Shown: positions 18,288 to 26,935 of the stretch, piece after piece
How the letters are laid out: each line of letters starts with the position of its first letter
How positions within the stretch are numbered: position 1 is the stretch's first letter
NCBI RefSeq assembly: GCF_002135415.1
Contig: NZ_NEGJ01000019.1
Coordinates: 1-50,291 of the forward strand
Origin: Acinetobacter sp. ANC 3832
GTDB taxonomy: Bacteria; Pseudomonadota; Gammaproteobacteria; Pseudomonadales; Moraxellaceae
Length of the DNA stretch: 50,291 bases
Direction: 5' to 3'
The notes under the pieces: generated by a model
Databases searched by the model: none
Seen by the model: the letters and a program-made list of their open reading frames with translations, nothing else
Told to the model about the DNA's origin: nothing
Program-made: the position numbers and the translations under genes

Positions 18288-18773
18288 CTAAAGAATGTAA
18301 CTGATACCCGCCAAAGTATCGGTAGAATTGACCAAGTTAATAATTTTACGATTGATTTTAAAACCTTGTTCAGCATCACGAATCAAGTGAAATGTGACAT
18401 CCGCAGTATAATGTTTTAAATTTTCTTTACGGAATTCACGCAGATTTTGCGCACAGCGTAAAATAATTTCACCATCTTCATCTTTGATAATACGCACACG
18501 GGATACACTGCGTACTGTATTGGCTTTTGGAGATGTTGAAATGGCTTCACCGTTATCCAAACGATTCACACGCAATTGACGCATGTGATGATTGTCATAG
18601 GCATAATTCAAATTATTTTCATAATCCGTTAAAGCAGGATCAATCGGAATAATATATACACCCGTTTCATTCCAAAGTTTTAACCATGCTTCATGTTCGT
18701 AATGATCGAGCATGTCTGCTTCAGCCCAAATAAAAGCTGTCGCTTCATTCAATAAATTTAAATCGATTTTCAT
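18288..18773 (-). CDS. iacD: ring-hydroxylating oxygenase beta subunit (IacD)
   Basis: 161 residues, the small subunit of a Rieske non-haem iron oxygenase. It has the NTF2-like fold typical of such subunits, with the N-terminal AFIWAEADMLDHYEHEAWL and the strand-rich end. It has no cofactor of its own and supports the IacC trimer. AAGGAGAG precedes the ATG; it follows iacC by 10 bp. Confidence 0.85.
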   Translation of the reverse strand: MKIDLNLLNEATAFIWAEADMLDHYEHEAWLKLWNETGVYIIPIDPALTDYENNLNYAYDNHHMRQLRVNRLDNGEAISTSPKANTVRSVSRVRIIKDEDGEIILRCAQNLREFRKENLKHYTADVTFHLIRDAEQGFKINRKIINLVNSTDTLAGISYIL

Positions 18774-18783
18774 TGCTCTCTCC

Positions 18784-20061
18784 TTAAGCCGTCATCAACT
18801 TTTTCCACTGCTGATACGCAGCTCGCATGCCCGTTTCAGCACTTACATCACTTTTTAAGCCATCTTCAGTTTCCACTTCGCCTGGTAAACCGCGGTTGAG
18901 CATGATCCATAAATCATTGCCTGCATCTGCACCCTTTTGTACACGCTCCCAAGCTTCCGCATCATCTGGTGTACCAAAACCAAATGGGCCTTGGAAATGC
19001 TCATGCAAACGTAAGCGGTACTGATTGGCAATTTGAGGACCACCGTCCATGGTAATCACTGAGTGATGAATTTCTGTTTTATCTACAGAGATTGGCTGCA
19101 TAACACGGAAGAATGCCATTGAACATGCAATATTCGGGAATAAGTTTAAGTTAAATCCCGAACCACCTACAGCGCGGACAATACGGCGTACTTCTAATTC
19201 TGCATGACCTTCATCACGCAATGCCTGAGCAAGATCTTCAAAACGTTCTTGAATTGGACGTTCCATCAATTCTTCTTCAAGATCGACAAGTTCTGGAATC
19301 ATCACCATGACACTATGGCCATTGCCTAAGTCTTCGACATAACCAGGCTGATTATCAAAGTTAAATAATTCTTCAGTTTTTTCATCAACTGAGCTTAAGA
19401 ATGATTTATGTACCAGCGGAAAGTGGTAGGCATCAGTGGTATTTTCCAACTGGATTTTCCAGTTGCCCGGGAACGTAAAGCGATGCTCACCCAAAACTTT
19501 CACTGGATAACCCGCACCCTGTTTCATGAATAGGTCAATCCATTTTTTCGCCGCACCAAGAAAATCTTCTAACGGTTCAACATGATGGTTAAAAGAGGCG
19601 AAAATCATACCGTTATATTCTTCAACACGCAGGCTAATTAAAGGAAGTTCAGATTTATCTAGGCATTCACCATAGCTTTCAGGAGATGGCACACCACGCA
19701 GGCTACCATCCAAAGCATAGCTCCAGCCATGATAAGGACATACAAAACTGTTGGTTTTGCCTTTTTTATGTTCACAGAGTGTTGCAGCACGGTGACGGCA
19801 ACGGTTAAGCAGCACATGAACTTTCTTTTTACGGTCACGTACTACAACCACGGGCTGCTTTCCGATATTTATGGTTTTATAGTTACCGCCTTCTGGAATT
19901 TCGCTAGCATGCGCCACCCAGACCCAATTACTGTAATAAATTTTTTCCATTTCATCTTCAAATATTTTTTCATCTTTATACAAAGAAGTATGTGCACGGT
20001 CCGATTGCACTAGCTCATTGTAGTCAATATCAATATTTTGTATTGGGATGATACTGTTCAT
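18784..20061 (-). CDS. iacC: Rieske ring-hydroxylating oxygenase alpha subunit (IacC)
   Basis: 425 residues. The N-terminal Rieske domain binds 2Fe-2S through CRHR and CPYHGW (spaced as C-x-H...C-x2-H), near residues 87-110. The catalytic domain carries the mononuclear iron pair in TTDAYHFPLVHKSF, with the bridging Asp nearby. With IacD and reductase IacF it forms an oxygenase acting late in conversion of indole-3-acetate to catechol. AAGGAT precedes ATG 20061. It is 30 bp after the SnoaL-like gene. Confidence 0.9.
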   Translation of the reverse strand: MNSIIPIQNIDIDYNELVQSDRAHTSLYKDEKIFEDEMEKIYYSNWVWVAHASEIPEGGNYKTINIGKQPVVVVRDRKKKVHVLLNRCRHRAATLCEHKKGKTNSFVCPYHGWSYALDGSLRGVPSPESYGECLDKSELPLISLRVEEYNGMIFASFNHHVEPLEDFLGAAKKWIDLFMKQGAGYPVKVLGEHRFTFPGNWKIQLENTTDAYHFPLVHKSFLSSVDEKTEELFNFDNQPGYVEDLGNGHSVMVMIPELVDLEEELMERPIQERFEDLAQALRDEGHAELEVRRIVRAVGGSGFNLNLFPNIACSMAFFRVMQPISVDKTEIHHSVITMDGGPQIANQYRLRLHEHFQGPFGFGTPDDAEAWERVQKGADAGNDLWIMLNRGLPGEVETEDGLKSDVSAETGMRAAYQQWKKLMTA

Positions 20062-20091
20062 GTCAATTATCCTTTTAAATTTATCCTTGAG

Positions 20092-20619
20092 TTATTTCTG
20101 AGACGGTACTGGCAATTCCGCTGTACTGTTCCAATGAGAAACTGGACGGCTGAAAATATTTTCTGTTTGAAAATGCTTAATTTTCCAAGACCCGTCCTGC
20201 TGCTGTTTAAATGCCACTGTGAGTTTGGCTGCATTTAAATGGCTGCGACTATCTCTAAATGCTGAGGTTTGCAGCATCAGCCAAGAGGCTTTTGCTTGCG
20301 TATCCTCAACATAAATTTGTTCTGAACTCACAAAATGCGCATTCATCACAAAATGCGAATCTTTCTGGGTATACCCCTTAAACATGTCGTGAATCGCTTG
20401 CCGTGAGCTGAAGTGACCAAAAGACTGCGCATATTTCTCACCTATGCCCTCCCAAATACTGTCTTCATCAAATAAATTTATTAATTCATTCAAGTCAGTA
20501 TTGGCATCTAAAGCATCACAAATTTCCATGTAGCGGTTAATGCAGTTTCGAATTGCAGCTTGCGCTTCCAGCCGTTCTAGACGCTGTAAAATTGCGCTGA
20601 AATCCATTTTGTCATTCAT
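20092..20619 (-). CDS. iacI: SnoaL/NTF2-like protein (IacI)
   Basis: 175 residues. After a short N-terminal helix (LQRLERLEAQAAIRNCINRY) it follows the SnoaL-like pattern with a cone-shaped pocket and strands DVSIWEG-style to ENIF. The exact reaction is unknown to me. In described iac clusters a protein of this size (IacI) lies between iacB and iacC; here it lies directly between iacA and iacC with 30 bp on each side, and no iacB-sized frame is present. Ribosome site is weak (AAGAATGA). Confidence 0.75.
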   Translation of the reverse strand: MNDKMDFSAILQRLERLEAQAAIRNCINRYMEICDALDANTDLNELINLFDEDSIWEGIGEKYAQSFGHFSSRQAIHDMFKGYTQKDSHFVMNAHFVSSEQIYVEDTQAKASWLMLQTSAFRDSRSHLNAAKLTVAFKQQQDGSWKIKHFQTENIFSRPVSHWNSTAELPVPSQK

Positions 20620-20649
20620 TCTTAATACTCGCGTATGAAATCAATCTGC

Positions 20650-21816
20650 TTATAAATAGCCCGGTGCCGGTTTTAAGCCAAAGCTGATTAAACCTGCATT
20701 CTGCAATGTTGCATCCCCCATAAAGGCATGCTGTGTCACCACATGGGTATCGTTCACAAAGCGGCTGAACACATTGTTGGTATAAATAGCTGTCATACCT
20801 GCCAGCATTTGCATTTTGCGGGCAACGCGGGCAGTAACTCTGGTAGCATGAGTACAAGACAGACGCATATCACTGATTTGTTCTGCTGTCGGTGTACGAC
20901 CTGCAACCACTTCACTCCAAACGATATCCATCGTTTCATAAAACCATGTACGCGCTGCTTTAAACTCTGCTTCAGCTTGTGCAAATTCATATTGTGTCAC
21001 TGGACGATTTGCAATTTCGGAACCACCAGTAATAGAAGCCTTGCCTGGAGCAAGTTTTTTGAACTCTTCTAAAGCTGCTGCAGCTACGCCTATGCCCACT
21101 ACTGTCAAGACTTGTGTTGCAAGTGATAAAGAGGGATATTTAAAAAAAGGCTCTGAAAGCTTTGACGGCTCTCCACGTACAAATGTCCACTCTTTAGGGA
21201 CCAAAACATCCTCAACGACTAAATCATGACTTCCCGTTCCTTTTAGGCCCACTGTATCCCAAGTCATTTCAATTTTTACTTTTTTTGCAGGCATGACTGC
21301 CATACGTGGCAAGCCTTGCGCTTCATTATCCTTTTGTGGTGCAATACCGACGCCAACAATATCTGCCCCCATGCAGCCGCTGGAAAATTTCCAGCGTCCT
21401 TTAACAACAACACCATCTTCAGTAATTTCTGCTGGCTGTGGAGGGAAAATACCGCCGGCAAAAACAATATCAGGAGAATCCTTGTAAAGTTCTTTGAGTG
21501 TTTCTTCTGGCAAGCTACCTAAATAAGCTGGGCTCATACCAAAACTTGCTACCCATCCCACTGAGCCATCTGCCATTGATAGTTTTTCAATCAGCTCACA
21601 AAATTCGCGTGGTGAAACTTCAGAACCACCAAAACGCTTCGGAACAAATGCCCGATATACACCTATTTTTTTTAATTTTTCAATAATATCCTGACTGACA
21701 TATGCCTGATTATCAAATTCACCCGTACATGCGCGTTCACGGATTTCCTGATACAAGGCCTTCAAATCTACTGCTGTATTATCCATGACAAAATCCTTTG
21801 TAGATAAATCATTCAT
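20650..21816 (-). CDS. iacA: acyl-CoA-dehydrogenase-fold flavin monooxygenase (IacA)
   Basis: 388 residues with the acyl-CoA dehydrogenase fold used by group D two-component flavin monooxygenases such as HsaA and the C2 hydroxylase. Visible blocks are VPKRFGGSEVSPREFCELIE, WKFSSGCMGAD and WDTVGLKGTGSHDLVVEDV. Using reduced flavin from IacG it is reported to start indole-3-acetate breakdown by hydroxylating the indole ring. AAGGAG precedes ATG 21816, and the gene starts 18 bp after iacH. The alternative, an indole oxygenase of an iif cluster, is disfavoured by the Rieske genes downstream. Confidence 0.88.
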   Translation of the reverse strand: MNDLSTKDFVMDNTAVDLKALYQEIRERACTGEFDNQAYVSQDIIEKLKKIGVYRAFVPKRFGGSEVSPREFCELIEKLSMADGSVGWVASFGMSPAYLGSLPEETLKELYKDSPDIVFAGGIFPPQPAEITEDGVVVKGRWKFSSGCMGADIVGVGIAPQKDNEAQGLPRMAVMPAKKVKIEMTWDTVGLKGTGSHDLVVEDVLVPKEWTFVRGEPSKLSEPFFKYPSLSLATQVLTVVGIGVAAAALEEFKKLAPGKASITGGSEIANRPVTQYEFAQAEAEFKAARTWFYETMDIVWSEVVAGRTPTAEQISDMRLSCTHATRVTARVARKMQMLAGMTAIYTNNVFSRFVNDTHVVTQHAFMGDATLQNAGLISFGLKPAPGYL

Positions 21817-21834
21817 TTGTTAACTCCTTGTAAC

Positions 21835-22947
21835 TTATTGCGCCGCCTTCACGACAAATTCAGCAATTGCACAAAGCTGTTCATCCGCATTTTTTTTGGC
21901 AACAATTTGCAATCCAACGGGTAAGCCCTGTTTTGTCTCTAATGGTACTGAGATTGCAGGATGCCCAGACAGATTAAATGGACGAACCAGCCCCGTTAAA
22001 TTCAAAAATGCAACTGTATTTTCTGCATCTACAACTTGTGGCGGAATTTGTGGCAACGTTGGTAACAGCAATGCATCATATTGATTCAGTAAAGCATCTA
22101 CTTCTTGGGTGAAACGTTCTTTCACATGTTCAGCTTCTGTAACCTGCTGGCATGTAGTTTCTGAGGCTTTCAGTAAACGTGCATTGACATCTGAGCCCAA
22201 AAGTCCCGTTTCAGTTAAAGCGCCATACGCCTGCCAATTCTCAAAATTGATAATTTGCATACCTGCATGGAATGCGTCATCAAAAGATGCAATGTCTACA
22301 TGTGTCAAAACCAGCCCAGCTTTTTCAAAGTATTCATTAATACATTCATTTACTTCATCACTCGCCTGTACATTCAGCACTGCAAGCTTAGGCGCTTGCT
22401 CTAGAGCTTTTGCAGTATTAAAACTTGGATCAATAATCTGCATGGCTGTTTCAATCATGCTAACTGAATTTGCAAATGGTCCGATACAATCCAATGAACT
22501 GTTTTCAGGATGTACGCCTTCACGACTTACACGACCAAAAGTAGGCTTTAAGCCAAAAATTCCACAACAGGCAGCAGGCATGCGGATTGAACCGCCTGTG
22601 TCTGTTCCTAATGTAAAATCGGCTAGTTTGGCAGCAACAGCTGCAGCTGATCCGCTTGATGATCCGCCTGGAATCAGTGCAGGGTATTTAGGATTAAGCG
22701 CTGTACCGAATGCACGATTAATGCCTGTAATGCCAAAAGCCAATTCATGCAAATTTGTTTTTGCGGTAATTTGACAATCTGCAGCCAAAATACGCTCTAC
22801 CACAAAGGCATTTTGTTCTGCGACAGGAATAGTCTCTAACGCTTTACTTCCTGTGAGGGTTTGAAAACCTTGAATATCGATAGAGTCTTTCACCATCACG
22901 ATGAGTTTTCCTGACCCTAAATGAACATTCTTTGCCACAATATTCAT
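21835..22947 (-). CDS. iacH: amidase signature family protein (IacH)
   Basis: 370 residues, amidase signature family. The Lys of the Ser-Ser-Lys triad is in VMVKDSIDI (about residue 20), and the two serines are in PGGSSSGSAAAVAA and GTDTGGSIRMPA. These motifs are intact, so it should be a working amidase. Its role in indole-3-acetate use is not established; hydrolysis of indole-3-acetamide or an amide conjugate would be sensible. First gene of the iac operon, with the promoter region shared with iacR. GGAAAAG precedes the ATG. Confidence 0.85.
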   Translation of the reverse strand: MNIVAKNVHLGSGKLIVMVKDSIDIQGFQTLTGSKALETIPVAEQNAFVVERILAADCQITAKTNLHELAFGITGINRAFGTALNPKYPALIPGGSSSGSAAAVAAKLADFTLGTDTGGSIRMPAACCGIFGLKPTFGRVSREGVHPENSSLDCIGPFANSVSMIETAMQIIDPSFNTAKALEQAPKLAVLNVQASDEVNECINEYFEKAGLVLTHVDIASFDDAFHAGMQIINFENWQAYGALTETGLLGSDVNARLLKASETTCQQVTEAEHVKERFTQEVDALLNQYDALLLPTLPQIPPQVVDAENTVAFLNLTGLVRPFNLSGHPAISVPLETKQGLPVGLQIVAKKNADEQLCAIAEFVVKAAQ

Positions 22948-22979
22948 TCACTTTTCCATGTATTTTTATTACTAATACT

Positions 22980-23021
22980 AATATCTGAAAAAGCAATGTA
23001 ATTGTCAAGTATTTTCATTGC
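22980..23021 (-). promoter_or_regulatory. iacH promoter with candidate IacR operator
   Basis: On the minus strand a perfect -35 box TTGACA (23008-23003) is followed by a 17-bp spacer and GATATT. An inverted repeat GCAATG (22993-22998) and CATTGC (23016-23021) surrounds the -35 box. A MarR protein bound here would block the polymerase, fitting repression released by indole-3-acetate. Confidence 0.65.
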
Positions 23022-23051
23022 AGAGAGTAAAGAAAATATTTTTAATTTTTG

Positions 23052-23089
23052 TATAATAGGGTATCAATTTTTACAAAGTCATCACTTTG
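23052..23089 (+). promoter_or_regulatory. iacR promoter with second candidate operator
   Basis: A consensus TATAAT at 23052-23057 is followed by the inverted repeat CAAAGT-CATC-ACTTTG at 23074-23089, directly before the ATG at 23092. The repeat lies where it could stop transcription of iacR, suggesting autoregulation. It also shows that the regulator does not begin upstream of 23052. Confidence 0.55.
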
Positions 23090-23091
23090 CC

Positions 23092-23559
23092 ATGCTTACT
23101 CATTTAGAAAATTTTCTGCCTAACAATGAACCTAGCAGCCTACAAAGCTATCCTTTTTTTTGGATCTCCCAAGTCAATGGAAAATATACTCAAATAATTG
23201 AAAAATCTATAAAAAAATTAGGAATAGACAATACACGACGCAAAATCATTTTAAGCACCAACGCCTTGGGACAAGCCAGCATTACTGAAATTGCAAACCT
23301 ATCAACACTCAAATTGACCACTGCAACCAAAGCTATTTACCGCTTAGTTGAAGATGAAATTGTTCAGGTTTTTTCTTCGGAATTTGACGAACGTATTTCT
23401 ATGGTCAAGTTAACAAATAAAGGTAAAAAACTGGTAGAACAGATCAATCAGATCAGTCAAGTTACACTTTCAGGAATTCTGAATGCTTTTGAAGATGAAG
23501 AGTTAATTCAGCTAAATGCGCAGATGAAAAAAATATTTGAGCTAATGCCATCCAGCTAA
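23092..23559 (+). CDS. iacR: MarR family transcriptional regulator (IacR)
   Basis: 155 residues from ATG 23092. The frame is open to a TTG at 23002, but that would place the TATAAT box and operator inside the gene, and 155 residues is a normal MarR length. The winged helix-turn-helix runs through SITEIANLSTLKLTTATKAI, with wing DERISMVKLTNKGKKLV. It is divergent from the iac operon and, by position and family, should repress it until indole-3-acetate or a product binds. No clear ribosome site precedes the ATG. A terminator follows. Confidence 0.85.
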   Translation: MLTHLENFLPNNEPSSLQSYPFFWISQVNGKYTQIIEKSIKKLGIDNTRRKIILSTNALGQASITEIANLSTLKLTTATKAIYRLVEDEIVQVFSSEFDERISMVKLTNKGKKLVEQINQISQVTLSGILNAFEDEELIQLNAQMKKIFELMPSS

Positions 23560-23581
23560 CCGCTTAAAATAGCAATTAAAC

Positions 23582-23613
23582 AAAAAGCCCATACATGATG
23601 ATGGGCTTTTTTT
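23582..23613. terminator. Bidirectional terminator between iacR and the dehydrogenase pair
   Basis: AAAAAGCCCAT and ATGGGCTTTTT form an 11-bp perfect stem with an 8-nt loop, and T runs occur on both strands. It lies between convergent genes ending at 23559 and 23626. Confidence 0.92.
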
Positions 23614-23625
23614 ACTGGCTTTTTT

Positions 23626-24621
23626 TTAAACTATGGAAGAAACAATATTCAACTTAGGTTTTAAACCGGATGTCTCAATTCTATTCAAAAATGTTTGAAG
23701 TACTTGCTTCTTGTAAGCAGGAATATCCACTCCCTCATATTGATAAAAACCCTGCTGTTCTCTTAGACCATTTCGGCCATTTTGCATATTTTCTTTAATA
23801 ATATCAGGCGTACTATACCTTTCGCCCAGCTCTCGCTCCAAATACTGTGATGCATAATACAGAATATCACCACCGCCCCAATCAATAAACTCAAGTAAAC
23901 CTAAGACAGAGAAGCGTAAGCCAAAACCGGTGCGAATTGCAATATCAATATCTTCTGCAGATGCAACACCCTCTTCTACCATTCGGGCTGCTTCATTCAT
24001 AGCCAATGCTTGAATTCTGGGTACGATATAGCCTGCTTTAGCATTACACACCACTGCGACTTTCCCGATACTGGTCAAAAATGATTTAAGCGCCAACACG
24101 TTTTTATCTGAAGTTTGCTCTGAGCGACTTAATTCGACTAATGGCATTAAATAAGCAGGGTTGAGCCAATGTGCATTCACCACTCGTTCAGGATGAGAAA
24201 GCATCTTGGCAATATCTGTCACTAAAAAGGTAGAGGTCGTAGAAGCGACTATACAATCTGATGCAACATGCTGATCCAGCCATGTAAAAATATCCTGCTT
24301 CACCTGTATTTTCTCAGGCACGCCTTCCAGAACTAAATCACATTGATTTAGATATTGAATAGAGGTAGATTTTGAAAGTACTTCTATATTGGCTTGAATT
24401 GATGAAATTTGCGCAGTTTGTATAAGTTGAATTTGGCTTAAGAGTAGCAATTCCTGCGTAATATCCTGTTCCACTTGTTGTTGATATTGCACAAAGTCTT
24501 CACATGAACGTTCTTTGGCATCAATCAATTTTACTTGCAGGCCAGCATAAGCAAAAGCAATAGCAATGGCTTTACCCATTCGCCCTGCCCCCACCACGGC
24601 TGTGTGCTGAATATTGGACAT
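23626..24621 (-). CDS. 3-hydroxyacyl-CoA dehydrogenase family NAD-dependent oxidoreductase
   Basis: About 331 residues. The N-terminal NAD domain begins TAVVGAGRMGKAIAIAFAYAG, and the catalytic His follows in ERVVNAHWLNPAYLMPLVEL. The C-terminal helical domain has NAKAGYIVPRIQALAMNEAARMVEEG. Single-domain members of this size oxidise short hydroxy acids, including carnitine and 3-hydroxybutyryl-CoA. The start is ATG 24621, with GGAG 6 nt upstream, 1 bp after the stop of the preceding gene, so the two are translated together. Substrate unknown. It probably continues the pathway begun by the octopine-dehydrogenase-family partner. Confidence 0.83.
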   Translation of the reverse strand: MSNIQHTAVVGAGRMGKAIAIAFAYAGLQVKLIDAKERSCEDFVQYQQQVEQDITQELLLLSQIQLIQTAQISSIQANIEVLSKSTSIQYLNQCDLVLEGVPEKIQVKQDIFTWLDQHVASDCIVASTTSTFLVTDIAKMLSHPERVVNAHWLNPAYLMPLVELSRSEQTSDKNVLALKSFLTSIGKVAVVCNAKAGYIVPRIQALAMNEAARMVEEGVASAEDIDIAIRTGFGLRFSVLGLLEFIDWGGGDILYYASQYLERELGERYSTPDIIKENMQNGRNGLREQQGFYQYEGVDIPAYKKQVLQTFLNRIETSGLKPKLNIVSSIV

Positions 24622-24622
24622 C

Positions 24623-25729
24623 TTAAACTCCATACTGCAAGATTTGTTGCAATTCCTGCTTTGATTTATCCGCTAAACCTAAGCTTTCTAATGTTCTTCC
24701 TTCAGCATATAAATCTTTTCCGGCAACGGCTGAGGCAATATTCAGTAAACCTTCAGCTACAGGGGTTTTAATGCCAGCCCAACGTCCCATAGAAACAATG
24801 AAAGATAAACCTAAACGGGTATCTTCAAGCATATAGCGATGTGACTGCAAATCAATATCCTCACGCCAGTCACCACTGTCTGTGAGCTTGCCATGAGCAC
24901 CTCGCCCATACATCCACTCATCTCCTTCATCTGTTTTATTATAATGATCAGCCAAAGGGAAATGCGGTGCAGAATACCCTAAGGCTTCACGCAGATGCAT
25001 ACGTTCGGCATCCAATTGAGATGTGACACGGCGAATAGATGGCTGTGTGCCTTCATTATGAATATCCCATGCTTCGAAGTGTTCCAAAGGACCTGCATTC
25101 ATTATAATCAACGGTGGATGAATAATTGGACCAGCATTCATCAACGCCCCACTTAAACTGTCTTCTATTGGTTCTACACTCGGATAGGCCTGCTGCAGAA
25201 TCTTAAATGCATGTCCAGATAAATGACTTGGGAATACACCTGTAGGTAGGCGGGTCGCATAACCGCTCACGACAATGTGGTTTAGCCCATGCTTACGCAC
25301 CAAGTATGGCAATGTACCCGTTTCAGCAAAAGCTACCTGCGCATGATTACCTGCATCTTTCATAGCTTTAGCAAAAACAAAGCTACCAAAGGTGCCTGGC
25401 GGTAAATAGACCACTTGTCCATCTTTAAAATAAGTCGCCGCTTGCTGCGCTAATTTTAGGTGCGTGGTGGCAGGCAAAGGAATAATAATCAGTTCAGCGC
25501 TGACGATCGCTTGCTCTAAAGATTCTTGTAAATTGATCTGACTATTGTCAAGGCCAACCGTTACTGAACGCTCACCCTGATAATCCAAAATAAACAGTTC
25601 ACCGGTTTCTGCCAATTTTTTTAATGCGTTGGCATCTCTGCGCCATAACACTACATCATGACCTTTTTCCGCCATCTCCACTGCTGCCGCATAACATCCA
25701 TGACCACCGCCAAGTACTGTAACTTTCAT
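24623..25729 (-). CDS. NAD/NADP octopine/nopaline dehydrogenase family protein
   Basis: 368 residues. An N-terminal Rossmann motif (VLGGGHGCYAAAVEMAEKGH) is followed by the octopine/nopaline dehydrogenase domain, including NAGPIIHPPLIIMNAG and the conserved catalytic region with His and Asp. Family members make or break secondary-amine opines by NAD(P)-linked reductive condensation. In this setting a catabolic role is more likely, but the substrate is not known. AGGAGG precedes the ATG. First gene of a two-gene operon controlled, by position, by the AraC regulator upstream and its direct-repeat site. Confidence 0.82.
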   Translation of the reverse strand: MKVTVLGGGHGCYAAAVEMAEKGHDVVLWRRDANALKKLAETGELFILDYQGERSVTVGLDNSQINLQESLEQAIVSAELIIIPLPATTHLKLAQQAATYFKDGQVVYLPPGTFGSFVFAKAMKDAGNHAQVAFAETGTLPYLVRKHGLNHIVVSGYATRLPTGVFPSHLSGHAFKILQQAYPSVEPIEDSLSGALMNAGPIIHPPLIIMNAGPLEHFEAWDIHNEGTQPSIRRVTSQLDAERMHLREALGYSAPHFPLADHYNKTDEGDEWMYGRGAHGKLTDSGDWREDIDLQSHRYMLEDTRLGLSFIVSMGRWAGIKTPVAEGLLNIASAVAGKDLYAEGRTLESLGLADKSKQELQQILQYGV

Positions 25730-25789
25730 CTTGAATCCTCCTCATTAAGTAAATTAACCTTAGAAGATTAAAATGAAGTTCACCCCCCT

Positions 25790-25820
25790 ATATACGAATA
25801 GTCTATTCAATATACGAATA
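25790..25820 (-). promoter_or_regulatory. Direct-repeat operator for the adjacent AraC regulator
   Basis: ATATACGAATA occurs twice, at 25790-25800 and 25810-25820, exactly 20 bp (two helical turns) apart. This is the layout of AraC-family half-sites on one DNA face. It lies 61 bp upstream of the octopine-dehydrogenase-family gene and just beyond the AraC gene. Confidence 0.72.
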
Positions 25821-25843
25821 TTTTTCATATTTACATCACTTTT

Positions 25844-26833
25844 TTATACCACTTTCATTTTTAAAGTTTGTGATGGCAGGCAACCATAGCGTTTTTTATA
25901 CATACTGGAAAAACGACCAAAACTTTGTATGCCATTTTGCAACAGAATATCTGTCACTGTATCACTGGAATGACTGTTCAATAATGCTTGATGCACCCAT
26001 TGCATACGCTGATCCCGAATATATTCAATCGGTGTTTGCTGACAGTACTGATTAAAACCTTTTTGTAAAGTACGACTAGAAACGCCGCAAAAAATGCTTA
26101 GCTCTGCAAGTGAAATCTGCATTTGAAAATGCTGTTGAATATATTGCTGTGCTTTTCTCATGTAACTTGGCAATACTTTTTGTCTGCGTTCATTGAGCTG
26201 TTGGCTGTAATTACTGGAAACTTTTAACAAAATCAATTCAATTAAATACTGGTTGAAACTAGCTGAAATAAAGCTCCAGTTCTGAATATGATAATAAGCA
26301 TGACAAAGATAATTCAGTGTTTCAATAATAGCGTTCAAACCTTCTGCGGTACATGATAGTCCATTATCAAATAATACAGGTTCAGCACTGGTATAGCCCA
26401 GCATTTTACACAGCTGTGTTTCCACATCCTGCTGTGTCAGTTTAAGAATAATATTACGGCAACAGTGATTGGTCATAATGCGGTTTTGAGTATACGGATG
26501 TGTCACCGTCATAATGCCATATGACTGTAACACCTGATTTTGCGCATGCTCAAATTTACATTGCCCTTCAAGATTAATACGAAACAGATAATACGGTGAG
26601 GTTTCATCTATAGTGATTGCGACGGCAGCACTATATTTCAAATCATATAAAGCTGAATTTCCAAAACTGAAACCATTTAAGCGAGTATTCAAACTCGAAT
26701 CTGTATCCACATTAAACTCATGCGGGCACAAATAATGACTGATTTTATCTTTAATAGTCTGATAGTCATCTGAATTAAACAGTAAAAACTCATCCAGATA
26801 ATGCAAATGGCTCAAATTTAAAAATTGACTCAT
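25844..26833 (-). CDS. AraC family transcriptional regulator
   Basis: 329 residues. The N-terminal 200 or so residues are a ligand-sensing region, and the final hundred hold two helix-turn-helix units: ISLAELSIFCGVSSRTLQKGF and TVTDILLQNGIQSFGRFSSMYKKRYGCLPSQ. The ending GCLPSQ matches the AraC consensus. GGAG precedes the ATG at 26833. The gene sits between an MFS transporter and the dehydrogenase pair, all on the minus strand, and is the obvious regulator of both. The inducer is unknown. Confidence 0.87.
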   Translation of the reverse strand: MSQFLNLSHLHYLDEFLLFNSDDYQTIKDKISHYLCPHEFNVDTDSSLNTRLNGFSFGNSALYDLKYSAAVAITIDETSPYYLFRINLEGQCKFEHAQNQVLQSYGIMTVTHPYTQNRIMTNHCCRNIILKLTQQDVETQLCKMLGYTSAEPVLFDNGLSCTAEGLNAIIETLNYLCHAYYHIQNWSFISASFNQYLIELILLKVSSNYSQQLNERRQKVLPSYMRKAQQYIQQHFQMQISLAELSIFCGVSSRTLQKGFNQYCQQTPIEYIRDQRMQWVHQALLNSHSSDTVTDILLQNGIQSFGRFSSMYKKRYGCLPSQTLKMKVV

Positions 26834-26876
26834 GTCTGCACTCCGTTGATTTCGTTATTCTAAATTAGAATAACAG

Positions 26877-26906
26877 CAAAAGCCCATTAAATATAAATGA
26901 GCTTTT
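26877..26906 (-). terminator. Terminator after the MFS gene
   Basis: AAAAGCCCATT and AATGAGCTTTT form a stem with a single mismatch and an 8-nt loop, 30 bp past the transporter stop on the minus strand. It ends in a short T run on that strand. Confidence 0.7.
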
Positions 26907-26935
26907 CCCGTATCTTGAATTTCTAAATAATTGGC

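Noticed and set aside
20650..21816. Indole (iif-type) degradation cluster
   Set aside because: The flavin oxygenase and SDR would fit, but the Rieske oxygenase pair, its reductase, the amidase and the MarR regulator match the indole-3-acetate (iac) cluster instead.
22109..22774. 221-residue plus-strand frame opposite iacH
   Set aside because: Long only because the amidase gene opposite is open; no domain or ribosome site.
23002..23091. Longer IacR starting at TTG 23002
   Set aside because: It would cover the TATAAT box and operator and give an unusual 30-residue N-terminal extension.
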